DNA of 64,000 nucleotides. It comes from Shumkonia mesophila (GTDB lineage Bacteria > Pseudomonadota > Alphaproteobacteria > Rhodospirillales > Shumkoniaceae). How positions within the stretch are numbered: position 1 is the stretch's first letter; each line of letters opens with the position of its first letter. A program made the position numbers and the translations under genes. The DNA lies in NCBI RefSeq assembly GCF_026163695.1, contig NZ_JAOTID010000006.1, positions 227,274 through 291,273 on the forward strand, in the 5' to 3' direction. The notes below the pieces were generated by a model. That model was given only the letters and a program-made list of their open reading frames with translations. It made no database searches and had not been told where the DNA came from. Shown in pieces: positions 41,906 through 50,312 of the stretch.

Positions 41906-42115
41906 ATGATCAACGCCCTCGCTTTCGCTTCCCAAGTCCTGCAGCTGCTGCCGGCGGTCATCAGCGGCGTCAAGGGCGCCAGCCAGGCGATGACCTGGGG
42001 CGCCGGCCTGGTGAAGGGCATGGCGGCCGAGAACCGAGACCCGACGCCGGCGGAATGGGACGCGCTCAACGCCATGACGGCGGCTTTCGGCGAGCAGCTG
42101 CTGAGCGACGACTGA
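41906..42115 (+). CDS. Small phage protein of unknown function
   Basis: 69 aa, ATG 41906. Hydrophobic/amphipathic N-terminal half (LAFASQVLQLLPAVISGVKG) and a charged C-terminal half (DPTPAEWDALNAMTA). Often found next to holins in such phages. Unknown. Confidence 0.55.
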   Translation: MINALAFASQVLQLLPAVISGVKGASQAMTWGAGLVKGMAAENRDPTPAEWDALNAMTAAFGEQLLSDD

Positions 42116-42127
42116 GGCGGCCGGACC

Positions 42128-42457
42128 ATGGACTTCGAAACCACGCGGCTTCTGATCAGCGCCCTGATGCTGATCGTCTCCATCGGGTCGGCGTGGTTCG
42201 CCTACCGGGTCAAGCAGCGCCAGGCCGACAAGGATGAGGTCAAGGAACTGCGCGACCGCATCATGAGGGCCGAGGCGCGGCTCGAAGAGACGCCGACCTC
42301 CAAGGCCCTGCACGAGTTGGCCCTGTCGATCTCCGGATTCGGCGGCGATCTGAAGGCCGTGACGGCCCGCCTCGACGGGCTGGGGAAGATCGTCGAGCGA
42401 CTGGAAACCGTCACGGACCGGCAGGAGACCTACCTCCTGACCGGCGGAGGGAAGTGA
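42128..42457 (+). CDS. DUF2730-like membrane/coiled-coil protein (Mu gp25 position)
   Basis: 109 aa. One N-terminal transmembrane helix (LLISALMLIVSIGSAWFAY), then a coiled coil to the end. This matches DUF2730 proteins between the lysis and terminase genes of Mu-like phages. Topology is like an inner-membrane spanin subunit, so a role in lysis is possible. Confidence 0.68.
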   Translation: MDFETTRLLISALMLIVSIGSAWFAYRVKQRQADKDEVKELRDRIMRAEARLEETPTSKALHELALSISGFGGDLKAVTARLDGLGKIVERLETVTDRQETYLLTGGGK

Positions 42458-42458
42458 G

Positions 42459-42758
42459 ATGGACTACCGCCAAGTCGTCACCGAGAACCGCCGCATCGCC
42501 ATCCTGCACATCCTGGCGGGCGACCCCGGGTATTCCGTCAACGATTCGGTGATGCAGACGGCGCTCGAGACCATCGGCCACACCGCCAGCCGCGACGTGA
42601 TCCGCGGGGACTTCGCGTGGCTGGCCGAGCAGGGCCTGGTGCGGGTCGACGTCGTCAACGCCATCATCCACGTCGCCCGCCTGACCGAGCGCGGCGCCGA
42701 GGTCGAGGCCGGCCGCGCCACGGTGCCGGGAGTCAAACGCCCCAGCCCCCACGATTGA
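42459..42758 (+). CDS. Winged-helix phage protein (Mu gp26 position)
   Basis: 99 aa. RRIAILHILAGDPGYSVNDSVMQTALETIGHTASRDVIRGDFAWLAEQGLV matches the phage family that precedes DUF3486 in Mu-like genomes. Winged-helix fold predicted. Role unknown. Confidence 0.75.
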   Translation: MDYRQVVTENRRIAILHILAGDPGYSVNDSVMQTALETIGHTASRDVIRGDFAWLAEQGLVRVDVVNAIIHVARLTERGAEVEAGRATVPGVKRPSPHD

Positions 42759-42768
42759 GGGGGGTCCG

Positions 42769-43332
42769 ATGCCCGTCAAATCCACGATCAAGACCCTGCC
42801 CGAGGCCGTCCTGGCCCGCCTCAACTTCATGCTGGCCGAGGACGCGCTGACCATCGACCAGGTGGTGGCCTGGCTCGACGAGCAGGGAGTCCCCCGGTCG
42901 CGCTCGGCGGTCGGCCGCTACAAGCAGGACCTCGACAAGGTCGCCCGGCGTCTCCGCGAAAGCCGCGAGATCACCACGGCGCTGACGAAGGAACTGGGAG
43001 ACGCCGCGGCCCAGGGCAAGCAGGGCCGGCTTTTGGTCGAGATGGCGCGGACGCTGGTCTTCGACATGATGATGAAGATGCAGGATGTCAAAGCGGGCTT
43101 GAGCGCGATGGACGTCGCCTTCCTCGGCAAGGGCCTGGCCGAGCTGGGCCGCGCGCTGCGCTTCGACCAGGACTTCGAGACCAAGGTCCGCGAGCAGGTG
43201 GCGAAGGAGGAGCGGCAGAAGGCGGCGGAGACGGTGGACAAGGTGGCCAAGTCCCAGGGGCTGACCGCCGAGCAGGCGGCCTTCATCCGCGGCAGCATTC
43301 TCGGCGTGCCCGTGGAGGGCCAGGATGGATGA
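42769..43332 (+). CDS. DUF3486 protein, probable small terminase (Mu gp27)
   Basis: 187 aa. The N-terminal helix-turn-helix (TIDQVVAWLDEQGVPRSRSAVGRY, about 28-51) and long helices match DUF3486. Its position directly before the large terminase and 8-bp overlap with it suggest the small terminase that recognises phage DNA for headful packaging. Confidence 0.85.
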   Translation: MPVKSTIKTLPEAVLARLNFMLAEDALTIDQVVAWLDEQGVPRSRSAVGRYKQDLDKVARRLRESREITTALTKELGDAAAQGKQGRLLVEMARTLVFDMMMKMQDVKAGLSAMDVAFLGKGLAELGRALRFDQDFETKVREQVAKEERQKAAETVDKVAKSQGLTAEQAAFIRGSILGVPVEGQDG

Positions 43333-45019
43333 GGCCGCCGCCCGGGAAAAGGAGCCTGTACTTCTTTCGTCGGCACCGCTGGAAGGCGACGAGAAGACCC
43401 GCGCGCTCGACCTGGTCGAGGAGATGCAGGAAGACCGGGCCTCACACCGCCTGAAGCCTTCCGAAGTTCCCAACGTCCTGTTGACCTATCAGGCCCGCTG
43501 GCACGCCGACACGTCGCCCGTTCGGATCGGAGAGAAATCGCGGCGCATCGGCTTCTCGTGGGGATGCCTGGCGGCCGAGTCGGTGATCGAGGCCGCGCTG
43601 GCCAGGGATGCCGGCGGCATGAACCAGCACTACATGGGCTACAACCAGGCGATGGCCGCCGAGTATGTCGGCGACTGCGCCTTCTTCGCCCGGGCCTTCG
43701 GCCAGGCGATGGGCGCCATCGATGTCTGGAGGGACACGGTCCTCGTCGAGGATGAGCGGCGCGACATCCTGCGCTATGTCGTCAAGCTGTCCAGCGGGTT
43801 CCGCATCGAGGCGCACAGCTCCAACCCCTACAACTGGCGCGGCAAGCAGGGCCACGCCAGGATCGACGAGGCGGCCTTTCACGAGAACCTGCGCGAGGTC
43901 ATCAAGGGCGCGCTGGCCTTCCGCATGTGGGGCGGCCGGGTCGATATCGTCTCGACCCACAACGGCGAGGACAACGACTTCGCCGAGTTCCTGCGCGACG
44001 TTCTGGCCGGCAAGCTGCCCTGGTCGCATCATCGCGTCACCTTCGACGACGCCCTGCGCGAGGGCTTCTACCGCCGGGTCTGCCTGATCAAGAACTGGAT
44101 CTGGAGCCAGGAGGCCGAGGGCGAATACCGCGAAGGCGTGCGGGCCGACTACCCGGACGCCGAGGACGCCGCCGAGGAACTGGACTGCGTGCCGAAGCGC
44201 GGCTCCGGCGCCTACTTCACGCGCCTGATCATCGAGCCCTGCCAGGACGATACGATCCCGATCGTCCGTCATTCCCGTCCGGCCGAGTTCGTTCTCGATG
44301 CGGACCGAAAGCGCAAGACACAGGATTGGATCGAGGAAGTCCTGGCGCCCATCGTGCGCGCCATGCCCACCGCCCGGCGCACGGCGCTCGGGCGCGACTT
44401 CGGCCGATCCGGCGACCTGTCCGTGGACTTCGTCCTGCAGGAAGAGGGTGCCGGCGTTTGGCGCCAGGCCTTTCAGCTTGAGCTGCGCAACATCCCCTTC
44501 GACGTCCAGTGGCAGATCACGGAGTTCCTGCTGACCAACCTGCCGCTGCTCCAGAACGCCAAGTTCGACAGCCGCGGCAATGGCCAGGAGCACGCCGAGA
44601 AAGCGCTACAGCTTCTCGGGCCTTCGTTCGTCGAACTCGTGATGCTGTCGGCCGGCTGGTACGCAGAGTGGTTCCCCAGATACCGCCGGGCATTCGAGAA
44701 CAAGCAGATCCGCGTCAACAAGTCCGAAGACACCATCCAGGACCACCGCCTGGTCGTGCTGCGCGACGGCAAGCCGGCGATGTCGGCGGCAAAGGTGAAG
44801 GGATCGGACGGCAAGGACCGGCACGGGGATTCCGCCGTCGCCGGCGTCCTGGCGTGGGCGGCGGCGATCGGCGACGGCACCCAGCCGCCGGCGGGATCCA
44901 CCGTCGAAAAGACCGCCGACACCTTCCGCCCCGAAGCGCGGCCGGGCGCCGAGAGGGGGCCGATGCTGGCGCGGCCGAGCGGCACCGAATGGAACGGAGG
45001 GAGGCGGCGATGGGTTTGA
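43325..45019 (+). CDS. Terminase large subunit (Mu gp28)
   Basis: 564 aa packaging motor. A Walker A-like segment GEKSRRIGFSWG (about 63-74), Walker B RIDEAAFHE (about 179-187), and an RNase H-like nuclease beginning LGRDFGRSGDLS (about residue 357, first catalytic Asp). Full length for the gp28 family. Overlaps the portal start by 10 bases. Confidence 0.93.
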   Translation: MDEAAAREKEPVLLSSAPLEGDEKTRALDLVEEMQEDRASHRLKPSEVPNVLLTYQARWHADTSPVRIGEKSRRIGFSWGCLAAESVIEAALARDAGGMNQHYMGYNQAMAAEYVGDCAFFARAFGQAMGAIDVWRDTVLVEDERRDILRYVVKLSSGFRIEAHSSNPYNWRGKQGHARIDEAAFHENLREVIKGALAFRMWGGRVDIVSTHNGEDNDFAEFLRDVLAGKLPWSHHRVTFDDALREGFYRRVCLIKNWIWSQEAEGEYREGVRADYPDAEDAAEELDCVPKRGSGAYFTRLIIEPCQDDTIPIVRHSRPAEFVLDADRKRKTQDWIEEVLAPIVRAMPTARRTALGRDFGRSGDLSVDFVLQEEGAGVWRQAFQLELRNIPFDVQWQITEFLLTNLPLLQNAKFDSRGNGQEHAEKALQLLGPSFVELVMLSAGWYAEWFPRYRRAFENKQIRVNKSEDTIQDHRLVVLRDGKPAMSAAKVKGSDGKDRHGDSAVAGVLAWAAAIGDGTQPPAGSTVEKTADTFRPEARPGAERGPMLARPSGTEWNGGRRRWV

Positions 45020-46476
45020 TGCTAAAGCTCGGAAACTGGCTGTCGTTTGCCGTTGGGGCGCCGGCCGGTGCGGAGCCGCAGCCGGCGGCCGGGGAGACGA
45101 AGAGACGTTTCGTCGAGGCGGCCGGCACCACCATCGACGACGAGGACGAGGGCTGGCGCCGCCTGAGCGGCGATTCGCGCCGCGAGCTGTCGCCGATGAC
45201 GCGCGAGCGCATGCAGGAACTGGCCGTCTATCTGTGGCGCACCAACCCGCTGGCCAACCGCCTGGTCGAACTGCCGGTCGCCTACCTGCTGGCCGACGGG
45301 GTGACGCTGACCGTTCCCGACGAGGAAGCCCAGAAGTGGATCGACGCCTTCTGGCGCGATCCCATCAACACCATGGCGATCAAGCTGCCGAAGAAGGTCC
45401 GCGAGCTGGCCCTCTACGGCGAGCAGTGCTGGCCGACCTTCGTCAACGAGGTCAACGGCCACGTCCGGCTGGGCTATCTCGACCCCGGCCTGATCGAGAC
45501 GGTGGTCACCGATCCCGACAACATCGAGCAGCCGATCGGCGTCGTGGTGCGGCGAAACAAGAAGGGCCAGCAGCGGCGCTACCGGGTCATCATCAACGGG
45601 CCGGAGGACGTGTTCAGCGCCCGCACGCGCGGGATCCGCGACACCTTCACGGACGGCGAGGCCTTCTACTTCGCCGTCAACGACCTCTCGAACACCTCTC
45701 GCGGCAACTCCGACCTGCTGCCCGAGATGGACTGGCTCGACGCCTACGACAAGGCGATGTTCGGGGAACTGGAGCGCTGGGACTTCCTGCGCGCCTTCAT
45801 CTACGACGTGAAGCTCAAGGGCGCGACGCCGGACGAGGTGGCCAAGCGGGCAAAGGAGATCGTCCCGCCGAAGCCCGGCAGCGTGCGCGTCCACAACGAC
45901 AGCGAGGAATGGGACGCTGTGGCCCCCGAACTCGGCAGCTACGAAAGCGGCAACAACGCCCGTCTCTTCCGCAACCACATCCTGGGAGGGCTGACGGTCC
46001 CCGAGCACTGGTTCGGCGGCGGCGGCGACGTCAACCGGGCGACGGCCGGCGAGATGGGGGAACCCACCGTCAAGGTCTTCACCATGCGCCAGACCTTCCT
46101 CGGCCACGTCCTGCAGATGCTGGGCGCCTATCAGATCCGCCAGCGGTTGAGGGCGATCGGCCGCGACATCGAGAGCCTGACGGATGACGACGTCTACCAG
46201 GTCAGCGCCAACTTCCCCGAGCTGACCGCGCGGGACACCACCAAGTTCGCGACCGCGCTCCAGCAGGTGGTGGTGGCGGCCGCCGCGGCGGTCGATCGCC
46301 ATCTGCTTTCCGAGGCGACGGCCATCGCGCTCATCGCCCTGGTGGCCGGCCAGCTCGGCCTGGAGATCGACCCGGCCGCCGAGCTGGAGGCGGCTGGGGC
46401 CGATGCCGCCCGCCGGGCCGAGGCCGACACGTTCCCCGGGCTTGGCGACGGTGGGGACGAAACGGCCGCGCCATGA
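45010..46476 (+). CDS. Portal protein (Mu gp29-like)
   Basis: 488 aa, ATG 45010. Contains the portal core with LWRTNPLANRLVELPVAYLLADGV, EMDWLDAYDKAMFGELERWDFLRAFIYDVKLKG and GGLTVPEHWFGGGGDVNRATAGEMG. Forms the dodecameric gate at one capsid vertex. Acidic, Ala-rich C-terminus. Overlaps the next gene by 4 bases. Confidence 0.9.
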   Translation: MGLMLKLGNWLSFAVGAPAGAEPQPAAGETKRRFVEAAGTTIDDEDEGWRRLSGDSRRELSPMTRERMQELAVYLWRTNPLANRLVELPVAYLLADGVTLTVPDEEAQKWIDAFWRDPINTMAIKLPKKVRELALYGEQCWPTFVNEVNGHVRLGYLDPGLIETVVTDPDNIEQPIGVVVRRNKKGQQRRYRVIINGPEDVFSARTRGIRDTFTDGEAFYFAVNDLSNTSRGNSDLLPEMDWLDAYDKAMFGELERWDFLRAFIYDVKLKGATPDEVAKRAKEIVPPKPGSVRVHNDSEEWDAVAPELGSYESGNNARLFRNHILGGLTVPEHWFGGGGDVNRATAGEMGEPTVKVFTMRQTFLGHVLQMLGAYQIRQRLRAIGRDIESLTDDDVYQVSANFPELTARDTTKFATALQQVVVAAAAAVDRHLLSEATAIALIALVAGQLGLEIDPAAELEAAGADAARRAEADTFPGLGDGGDETAAP

Positions 46477-47366
46477 CCGACGCCGAAAGGACGCGCCGCT
46501 TCCTGGCCGCGCGCGCCGCCCAGGTCAAGCGCTACAACGAGGCCTTCAGGGCGACCGCCGGCGAGGTGACGAAGATCCTGCAATCGGCCGGCGACCTGGT
46601 GCGCGCCGAGCTGGCGGCCACGGCCAGCGAGTTCCAGGCCTGGCAGCTGCCCAACATCCAGGGCAACATCGACAAGGCGCTGGCCGGGATCGGCGAGGAT
46701 CTGGCCAAGGCCGGCGGCGCCGGTACCACCAGGGGGCACGCCATCGGCGTCGACCTCATCGACGAATCGGTCAGGGCCGGCGGCATCCGCCTGTCGGCCG
46801 TGCTGCCCGAGGTCGACGTCCGCCAGCTGATGGCGATTCGCACCTTCATGACCGACCGCCTGCGCAACGTCACCGCCGAGGTGGCGGGCCGGGTGCGCTC
46901 GCAGATCGGGCTTTCCATGGTCGGCGCCCAGACGCCCGGCGACGCGGTGTCGGCGGTGGCCGGCATGATCGAGGGCGGGCGGGGACGGGCCATCACCATC
47001 GTCAGGACCGAGATGGGCCGGGCCTTCTCGGTCGCCGCCCAGGAGCGCCAGGAGCAGGCAGCCATCTACCTGCCGGGCCTGAAGAAGCAATGGCGCCGCT
47101 CCGGCAAGGTGCACAGCCGGATCGCCCACGACCTGGCCGACGGCCAGATCGTCGACGTGGATCAACCGTTCATCGTCGGCGGCCACCGGCTGATGTTCCC
47201 GCGCGACCCGGCGGCGCCGCCGTCCGAGACCATCAACTGCGGCTGCACGTCTCTCCCCTACATGGAGGAGTGGGACGTGAGGCAGCCGGGCCGCCAGCCG
47301 CTGTCGAAGGAGGAGATCGCCAGGAACCCCGCGAAGCGGATCCTCAGGCCCTTCTTCGAGGATTGA
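46473..47366 (+). CDS. Phage minor head protein (Mu gp30/SPP1 gp7 family)
   Basis: 297 aa. The C-terminal head-morphogenesis domain carries VRTEMGRAFSVAAQERQEQ and the Cys motif INCGCTSLP, both typical. The N-terminal two thirds are helical. Packaged inside or at the portal of the capsid. Followed by an unusually long gap. Confidence 0.9.
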   Translation: MTDAERTRRFLAARAAQVKRYNEAFRATAGEVTKILQSAGDLVRAELAATASEFQAWQLPNIQGNIDKALAGIGEDLAKAGGAGTTRGHAIGVDLIDESVRAGGIRLSAVLPEVDVRQLMAIRTFMTDRLRNVTAEVAGRVRSQIGLSMVGAQTPGDAVSAVAGMIEGGRGRAITIVRTEMGRAFSVAAQERQEQAAIYLPGLKKQWRRSGKVHSRIAHDLADGQIVDVDQPFIVGGHRLMFPRDPAAPPSETINCGCTSLPYMEEWDVRQPGRQPLSKEEIARNPAKRILRPFFED

Positions 47367-47645
47367 GAGACCTCGTCCCGGCAGCGGGGCGTGGGCGCGC
47401 GGCGGCCGCAATGCGGGGGGTTGTGGGGCCGCGTTCCTCTTAATGCCTCTCACGGCCTCTTAATCGCCCCACACGCGATATTCACCGGCGCCGGAAAAGT
47501 CGTTTTGGGAGACCGGATCTGGAGGGGATGGGCGTCTCTCCCGGAACTGTTCCGGAGACGCCCCATGGAAACGACGCCGGTATGGTGGCACCCACCGGTT
47601 CGGCGATCAAGGCCGATTCGTTTTTCCCATCGAGAGGATCCCGCC
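47367..47645 (+). other. Non-coding gap in the late operon with repeats and a large hairpin
   Basis: 279 bp without a convincing gene. CCTCTTAAT occurs at 47436-47444 and 47456-47464, exactly 20 bp apart on one DNA face. A long hairpin lies at 47530-47563: GGGCGTCT, then a 3-nt bulge, CCGGAA-CTG-TTCCGG and AGACGCCC. Probably a promoter and RNA element controlling the capsid genes. Confidence 0.55.
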
Positions 47646-47888
47646 ATGGAAACGAAGTCCGACACCACCACCAAGGCCTCCGCACCCAGCAAGGCGGACG
47701 TCGCCAAGCTTCTCGGCGGCACGATCGTCGTGCTGCAGAAGGTCAAGGGCAAGGAAGGCGAACGGGACACGATGAAGCCGGTCGAGCGCAAGCTGCGTGC
47801 CGAGGACGTGCTGTCCTTCGCCGTCGCCGGCAACAAGCTGGTCGCCGTCACCGCCGACGGCAAGAAGCGCGAGGCGGAGATCGGTTGA
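47646..47888 (+). CDS. Small phage protein upstream of the capsid gene
   Basis: 80 aa, ATG 47646 with GAGAGGA. Lys/Ala-rich start, then a small beta-like domain (LLGGTIVVLQKVKG...VLSFAVAGNKLVAVTADGKK). Overlaps the fused capsid gene by one base (TGATG). Possibly a capsid accessory protein; not recognised. Confidence 0.62.
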   Translation: METKSDTTTKASAPSKADVAKLLGGTIVVLQKVKGKEGERDTMKPVERKLRAEDVLSFAVAGNKLVAVTADGKKREAEIG

Positions 47889-50194
47889 TGAGGCGCCGGG
47901 ACCGTCTGGTCAACTTCCGCGAGGCGCGGGGCGTTCCCGCCCTCGGCCTCATCGGCGCCGACGCCATCCGCGAGGCTTTCGAGGGCGACTTCACGCAGCT
48001 GCGCGACCTGCTGCAGGGCGCCGTGCGCCAGGCGCTGGCGCTGGCCGGCACCGAGGACTGGTATCCCTACATCCAGGCCGTCTTCGACGACAACTTCGTG
48101 GTCGAGGCCAAGGATGGCCGGCTGCTGAAGTACGGCTACACGGTGGACGGCACCAAGGTCGCGCTGGGCACGCCGGTCGAGGTCAAGAAGACCTACGTTC
48201 CGGTCGAGCCGGCGGGCACCCGCATGGCCGAGGCCTCGGGCGCCTTCGTCGAGGCGGGCAAGGCGGGCGGCGTCTGGAAGATCCGCGTGGTGCACGCCGG
48301 GCTTTCGGGCAACAACAACTTCTACAGCGACGCGACGCTGCGCCAGGCCGTCCCGCTGGTCGAGGGGGTGCGCGTCTTCGTCAAGTCCGACGAGGAGCAC
48401 CTGGCCGGCCGCGGCAAGGACGTGCGCAACCTGATCGGCCAGCTGAGCGGCGCCGCCTTCGTCGAGGGCGCCACGCCCGACAGCGGCGAGATCCAGGCGA
48501 CGCTGACCTTGATCGAGCCGGAAGGCGACGTCGCCACCAAGCTGCGCGAGGCCTGGGATCGCGGCCTCACCGGCCTCTTCGGCTTCTCGATCGACGCCGT
48601 CGGCACCGCCAGGAAGGCGACGCGCGGCGGCCAGGCGGTCCGCGAGGCCACCAAGATCGTCAAGGTCAAGTCCGTGGACCTGATCGTCGAGCCCGGCGCC
48701 GGCGGCGCCGTCATTTCCCTCGTTGAAAGCAGAAAGGAAACGGTCATGGACCGGCAGGAACTCATCGCTCTCCTGGAGGCCAAGGGCCTGCTGAAGGGCA
48801 AGACCATCGACAAGCTTACCGACGACGATCTCAAGCAGATCCTGCGCGAGGCCGTGGCCGATCCGGCCGCCGCCGACCCGGGAACCGGCGATCCCGCCGG
48901 CGGCGACCTCCGCGAGGCGGTCCGCATGGTCGAGGCCCGCTCCCAGATGCGCATCCGCATCGAGCGCTCGACCCTGCCGGCCCAGGCCAAGACCCGGCTG
49001 ACCAAGAAGTTCGAGACGATGGAGACCTTCACCGAGGCCGAGGTTGACCAGGCCATCAAGGACGAGGTCGAGTACCTGGCGCCGTTCTCCGAAAGCGGAC
49101 GGGTCCATGACCTCGGCGACGTGTCGCGCATCGAGTCCGGAGTGACCCGGCCGGAAAAGGTGGCGGCGATGTTCGACGCCTTCTTCGACCCCGCCCACAA
49201 GGATCATCGCCACGCCCGGTCGTTCAAGGAGTGCTACGTCTCGGCGACCGGCGACAAGCTGGTCACCGGCCTGCGCCAGAACTGCGACCAGGCGGTACTG
49301 CGCGAGTCCCTGGACTCGGCCTCCTTCGACGACGTGCTGGGAAGCTCCATCGCCCGGCGGATGGTCGCCGACTATCGCGTCCCGACCCGTTACGACGTAT
49401 GGCGCCAGTTCGCCGGCACCCCGGTGCCGATCAACGACTTCCGCACCCAGGAGCGGACGCGCTTCGGCGGCTATGGCGACCTGCCGACGGTCGCCCAGGG
49501 CGATCCCTACGTGGCCCTGGCCTCGCCGACCGACGAGAAGGCCACCTACGCGGTCGCCAAGAAGGGCGGCACCGAGGACGTGACGCTCGAAATGATCAAG
49601 AACGACGACGTCGGCGTCATCCGCCAGATCCCGACGAAGCTCAGCCGCGCGGCCAAGCGGACGCTCGGAAAGTTCGTGCTCGATTTCATCCGCCTCAACC
49701 CGGCGATCTACGACGGCGTCGCCTTCTTCCACGCCGACCACGGCAACCTGGGCTCGGCCGCGCTCGACAAGACCAGCTTCGCCGCCGCCCGCCTGGCCAT
49801 GCTGAACCAGACGGAGAAGGACTCGGGCGACAAGATCGGCATCCCGCCGGCCTTCCTTTGGGTGGGAGACCCCCTGGAAGAGACGGGCGTCGACCTCTTC
49901 CGGCGCAACACCGAGCAGGACAAGACCTTCGTCCAAAGCCAGCTCATCCGGGTGATCCCGGTGTGGTACTGGACCGACGCCACCGACTGGGCCGTCACCT
50001 GCGATCCGAACGACATCCCGATCGTCGAAATCGGCTTCCTCGACGGCAACGAGGAGCCCGAGATCTTCGTCCAGGACAGCCCGACCGGCGGCTCCATGTT
50101 CAGCCACGACAAGCTGACCTGGAAGATCCGCCACATCTACGGCGGCAACGTCGTCGACTTCCGCGGCGCCTACAAGGCGGTGGTCGCCGGCTAA
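47888..50194 (+). CDS. Fused prohead protease - scaffold - major capsid protein
   Basis: 768 aa. Residues about 110-275 are a prohead-protease-like domain: WKIRVVHAGLSGNNNFYSDATLR, KSDEEHLAGRG with a candidate His, and LFGFSIDAVG with a candidate catalytic Ser (about 234). Residues about 287-390 form a helical, acidic scaffold (MDRQELIALLEAKGLLKG...). Residues about 400-768 are a Mu gpT-like major head protein (FDAFFDPAHKDHRHARSFKE...TWKIRHIYGGNVVDFRGAY). In Mu protease/scaffold and capsid are separate genes. The frame is open throughout. Confidence 0.87.
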   Translation: MRRRDRLVNFREARGVPALGLIGADAIREAFEGDFTQLRDLLQGAVRQALALAGTEDWYPYIQAVFDDNFVVEAKDGRLLKYGYTVDGTKVALGTPVEVKKTYVPVEPAGTRMAEASGAFVEAGKAGGVWKIRVVHAGLSGNNNFYSDATLRQAVPLVEGVRVFVKSDEEHLAGRGKDVRNLIGQLSGAAFVEGATPDSGEIQATLTLIEPEGDVATKLREAWDRGLTGLFGFSIDAVGTARKATRGGQAVREATKIVKVKSVDLIVEPGAGGAVISLVESRKETVMDRQELIALLEAKGLLKGKTIDKLTDDDLKQILREAVADPAAADPGTGDPAGGDLREAVRMVEARSQMRIRIERSTLPAQAKTRLTKKFETMETFTEAEVDQAIKDEVEYLAPFSESGRVHDLGDVSRIESGVTRPEKVAAMFDAFFDPAHKDHRHARSFKECYVSATGDKLVTGLRQNCDQAVLRESLDSASFDDVLGSSIARRMVADYRVPTRYDVWRQFAGTPVPINDFRTQERTRFGGYGDLPTVAQGDPYVALASPTDEKATYAVAKKGGTEDVTLEMIKNDDVGVIRQIPTKLSRAAKRTLGKFVLDFIRLNPAIYDGVAFFHADHGNLGSAALDKTSFAAARLAMLNQTEKDSGDKIGIPPAFLWVGDPLEETGVDLFRRNTEQDKTFVQSQLIRVIPVWYWTDATDWAVTCDPNDIPIVEIGFLDGNEEPEIFVQDSPTGGSMFSHDKLTWKIRHIYGGNVVDFRGAYKAVVAG
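48746..50194 (+). CDS. Internal in-frame product: scaffold plus major capsid
   Basis: ATG 48746 is preceded by AAAGGAAACGGTC, a strong ribosome site with good spacing in the middle of the fused ORF. The product (482 aa) would start at the scaffold helix and contain the whole capsid domain. This recalls the nested scaffold genes of lambda (C/Nu3), but here including the capsid. Would supply the many capsid copies needed per protease. Inferred from sequence only. Confidence 0.6.
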   Translation: MDRQELIALLEAKGLLKGKTIDKLTDDDLKQILREAVADPAAADPGTGDPAGGDLREAVRMVEARSQMRIRIERSTLPAQAKTRLTKKFETMETFTEAEVDQAIKDEVEYLAPFSESGRVHDLGDVSRIESGVTRPEKVAAMFDAFFDPAHKDHRHARSFKECYVSATGDKLVTGLRQNCDQAVLRESLDSASFDDVLGSSIARRMVADYRVPTRYDVWRQFAGTPVPINDFRTQERTRFGGYGDLPTVAQGDPYVALASPTDEKATYAVAKKGGTEDVTLEMIKNDDVGVIRQIPTKLSRAAKRTLGKFVLDFIRLNPAIYDGVAFFHADHGNLGSAALDKTSFAAARLAMLNQTEKDSGDKIGIPPAFLWVGDPLEETGVDLFRRNTEQDKTFVQSQLIRVIPVWYWTDATDWAVTCDPNDIPIVEIGFLDGNEEPEIFVQDSPTGGSMFSHDKLTWKIRHIYGGNVVDFRGAYKAVVAG

Positions 50195-50214
50195 CGGCAT
50201 TTCACCAGCGAGCG

Positions 50215-50293
50215 GGGGCCGGATCAGCTCGGACGGGAGCCCGGCCCCTCGTATGCAGCCCGCCGGCGGATGCCGATCCCGCCGCCGGCGGGC
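50215..50293 (+). terminator. Two GC-rich hairpins after the capsid gene
   Basis: GGGGCCGG (50215-50222) with CCGGCCCC (50241-50248), then a perfect 12-bp stem GCCCGCCGGCGG (50258-50269) with its complement at 50282-50293. No U tract, so more likely RNA stabilisers or partial terminators. Confidence 0.65.
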
Positions 50294-50312
50294 AGAGTTT
50301 CGGAGACCAGCC

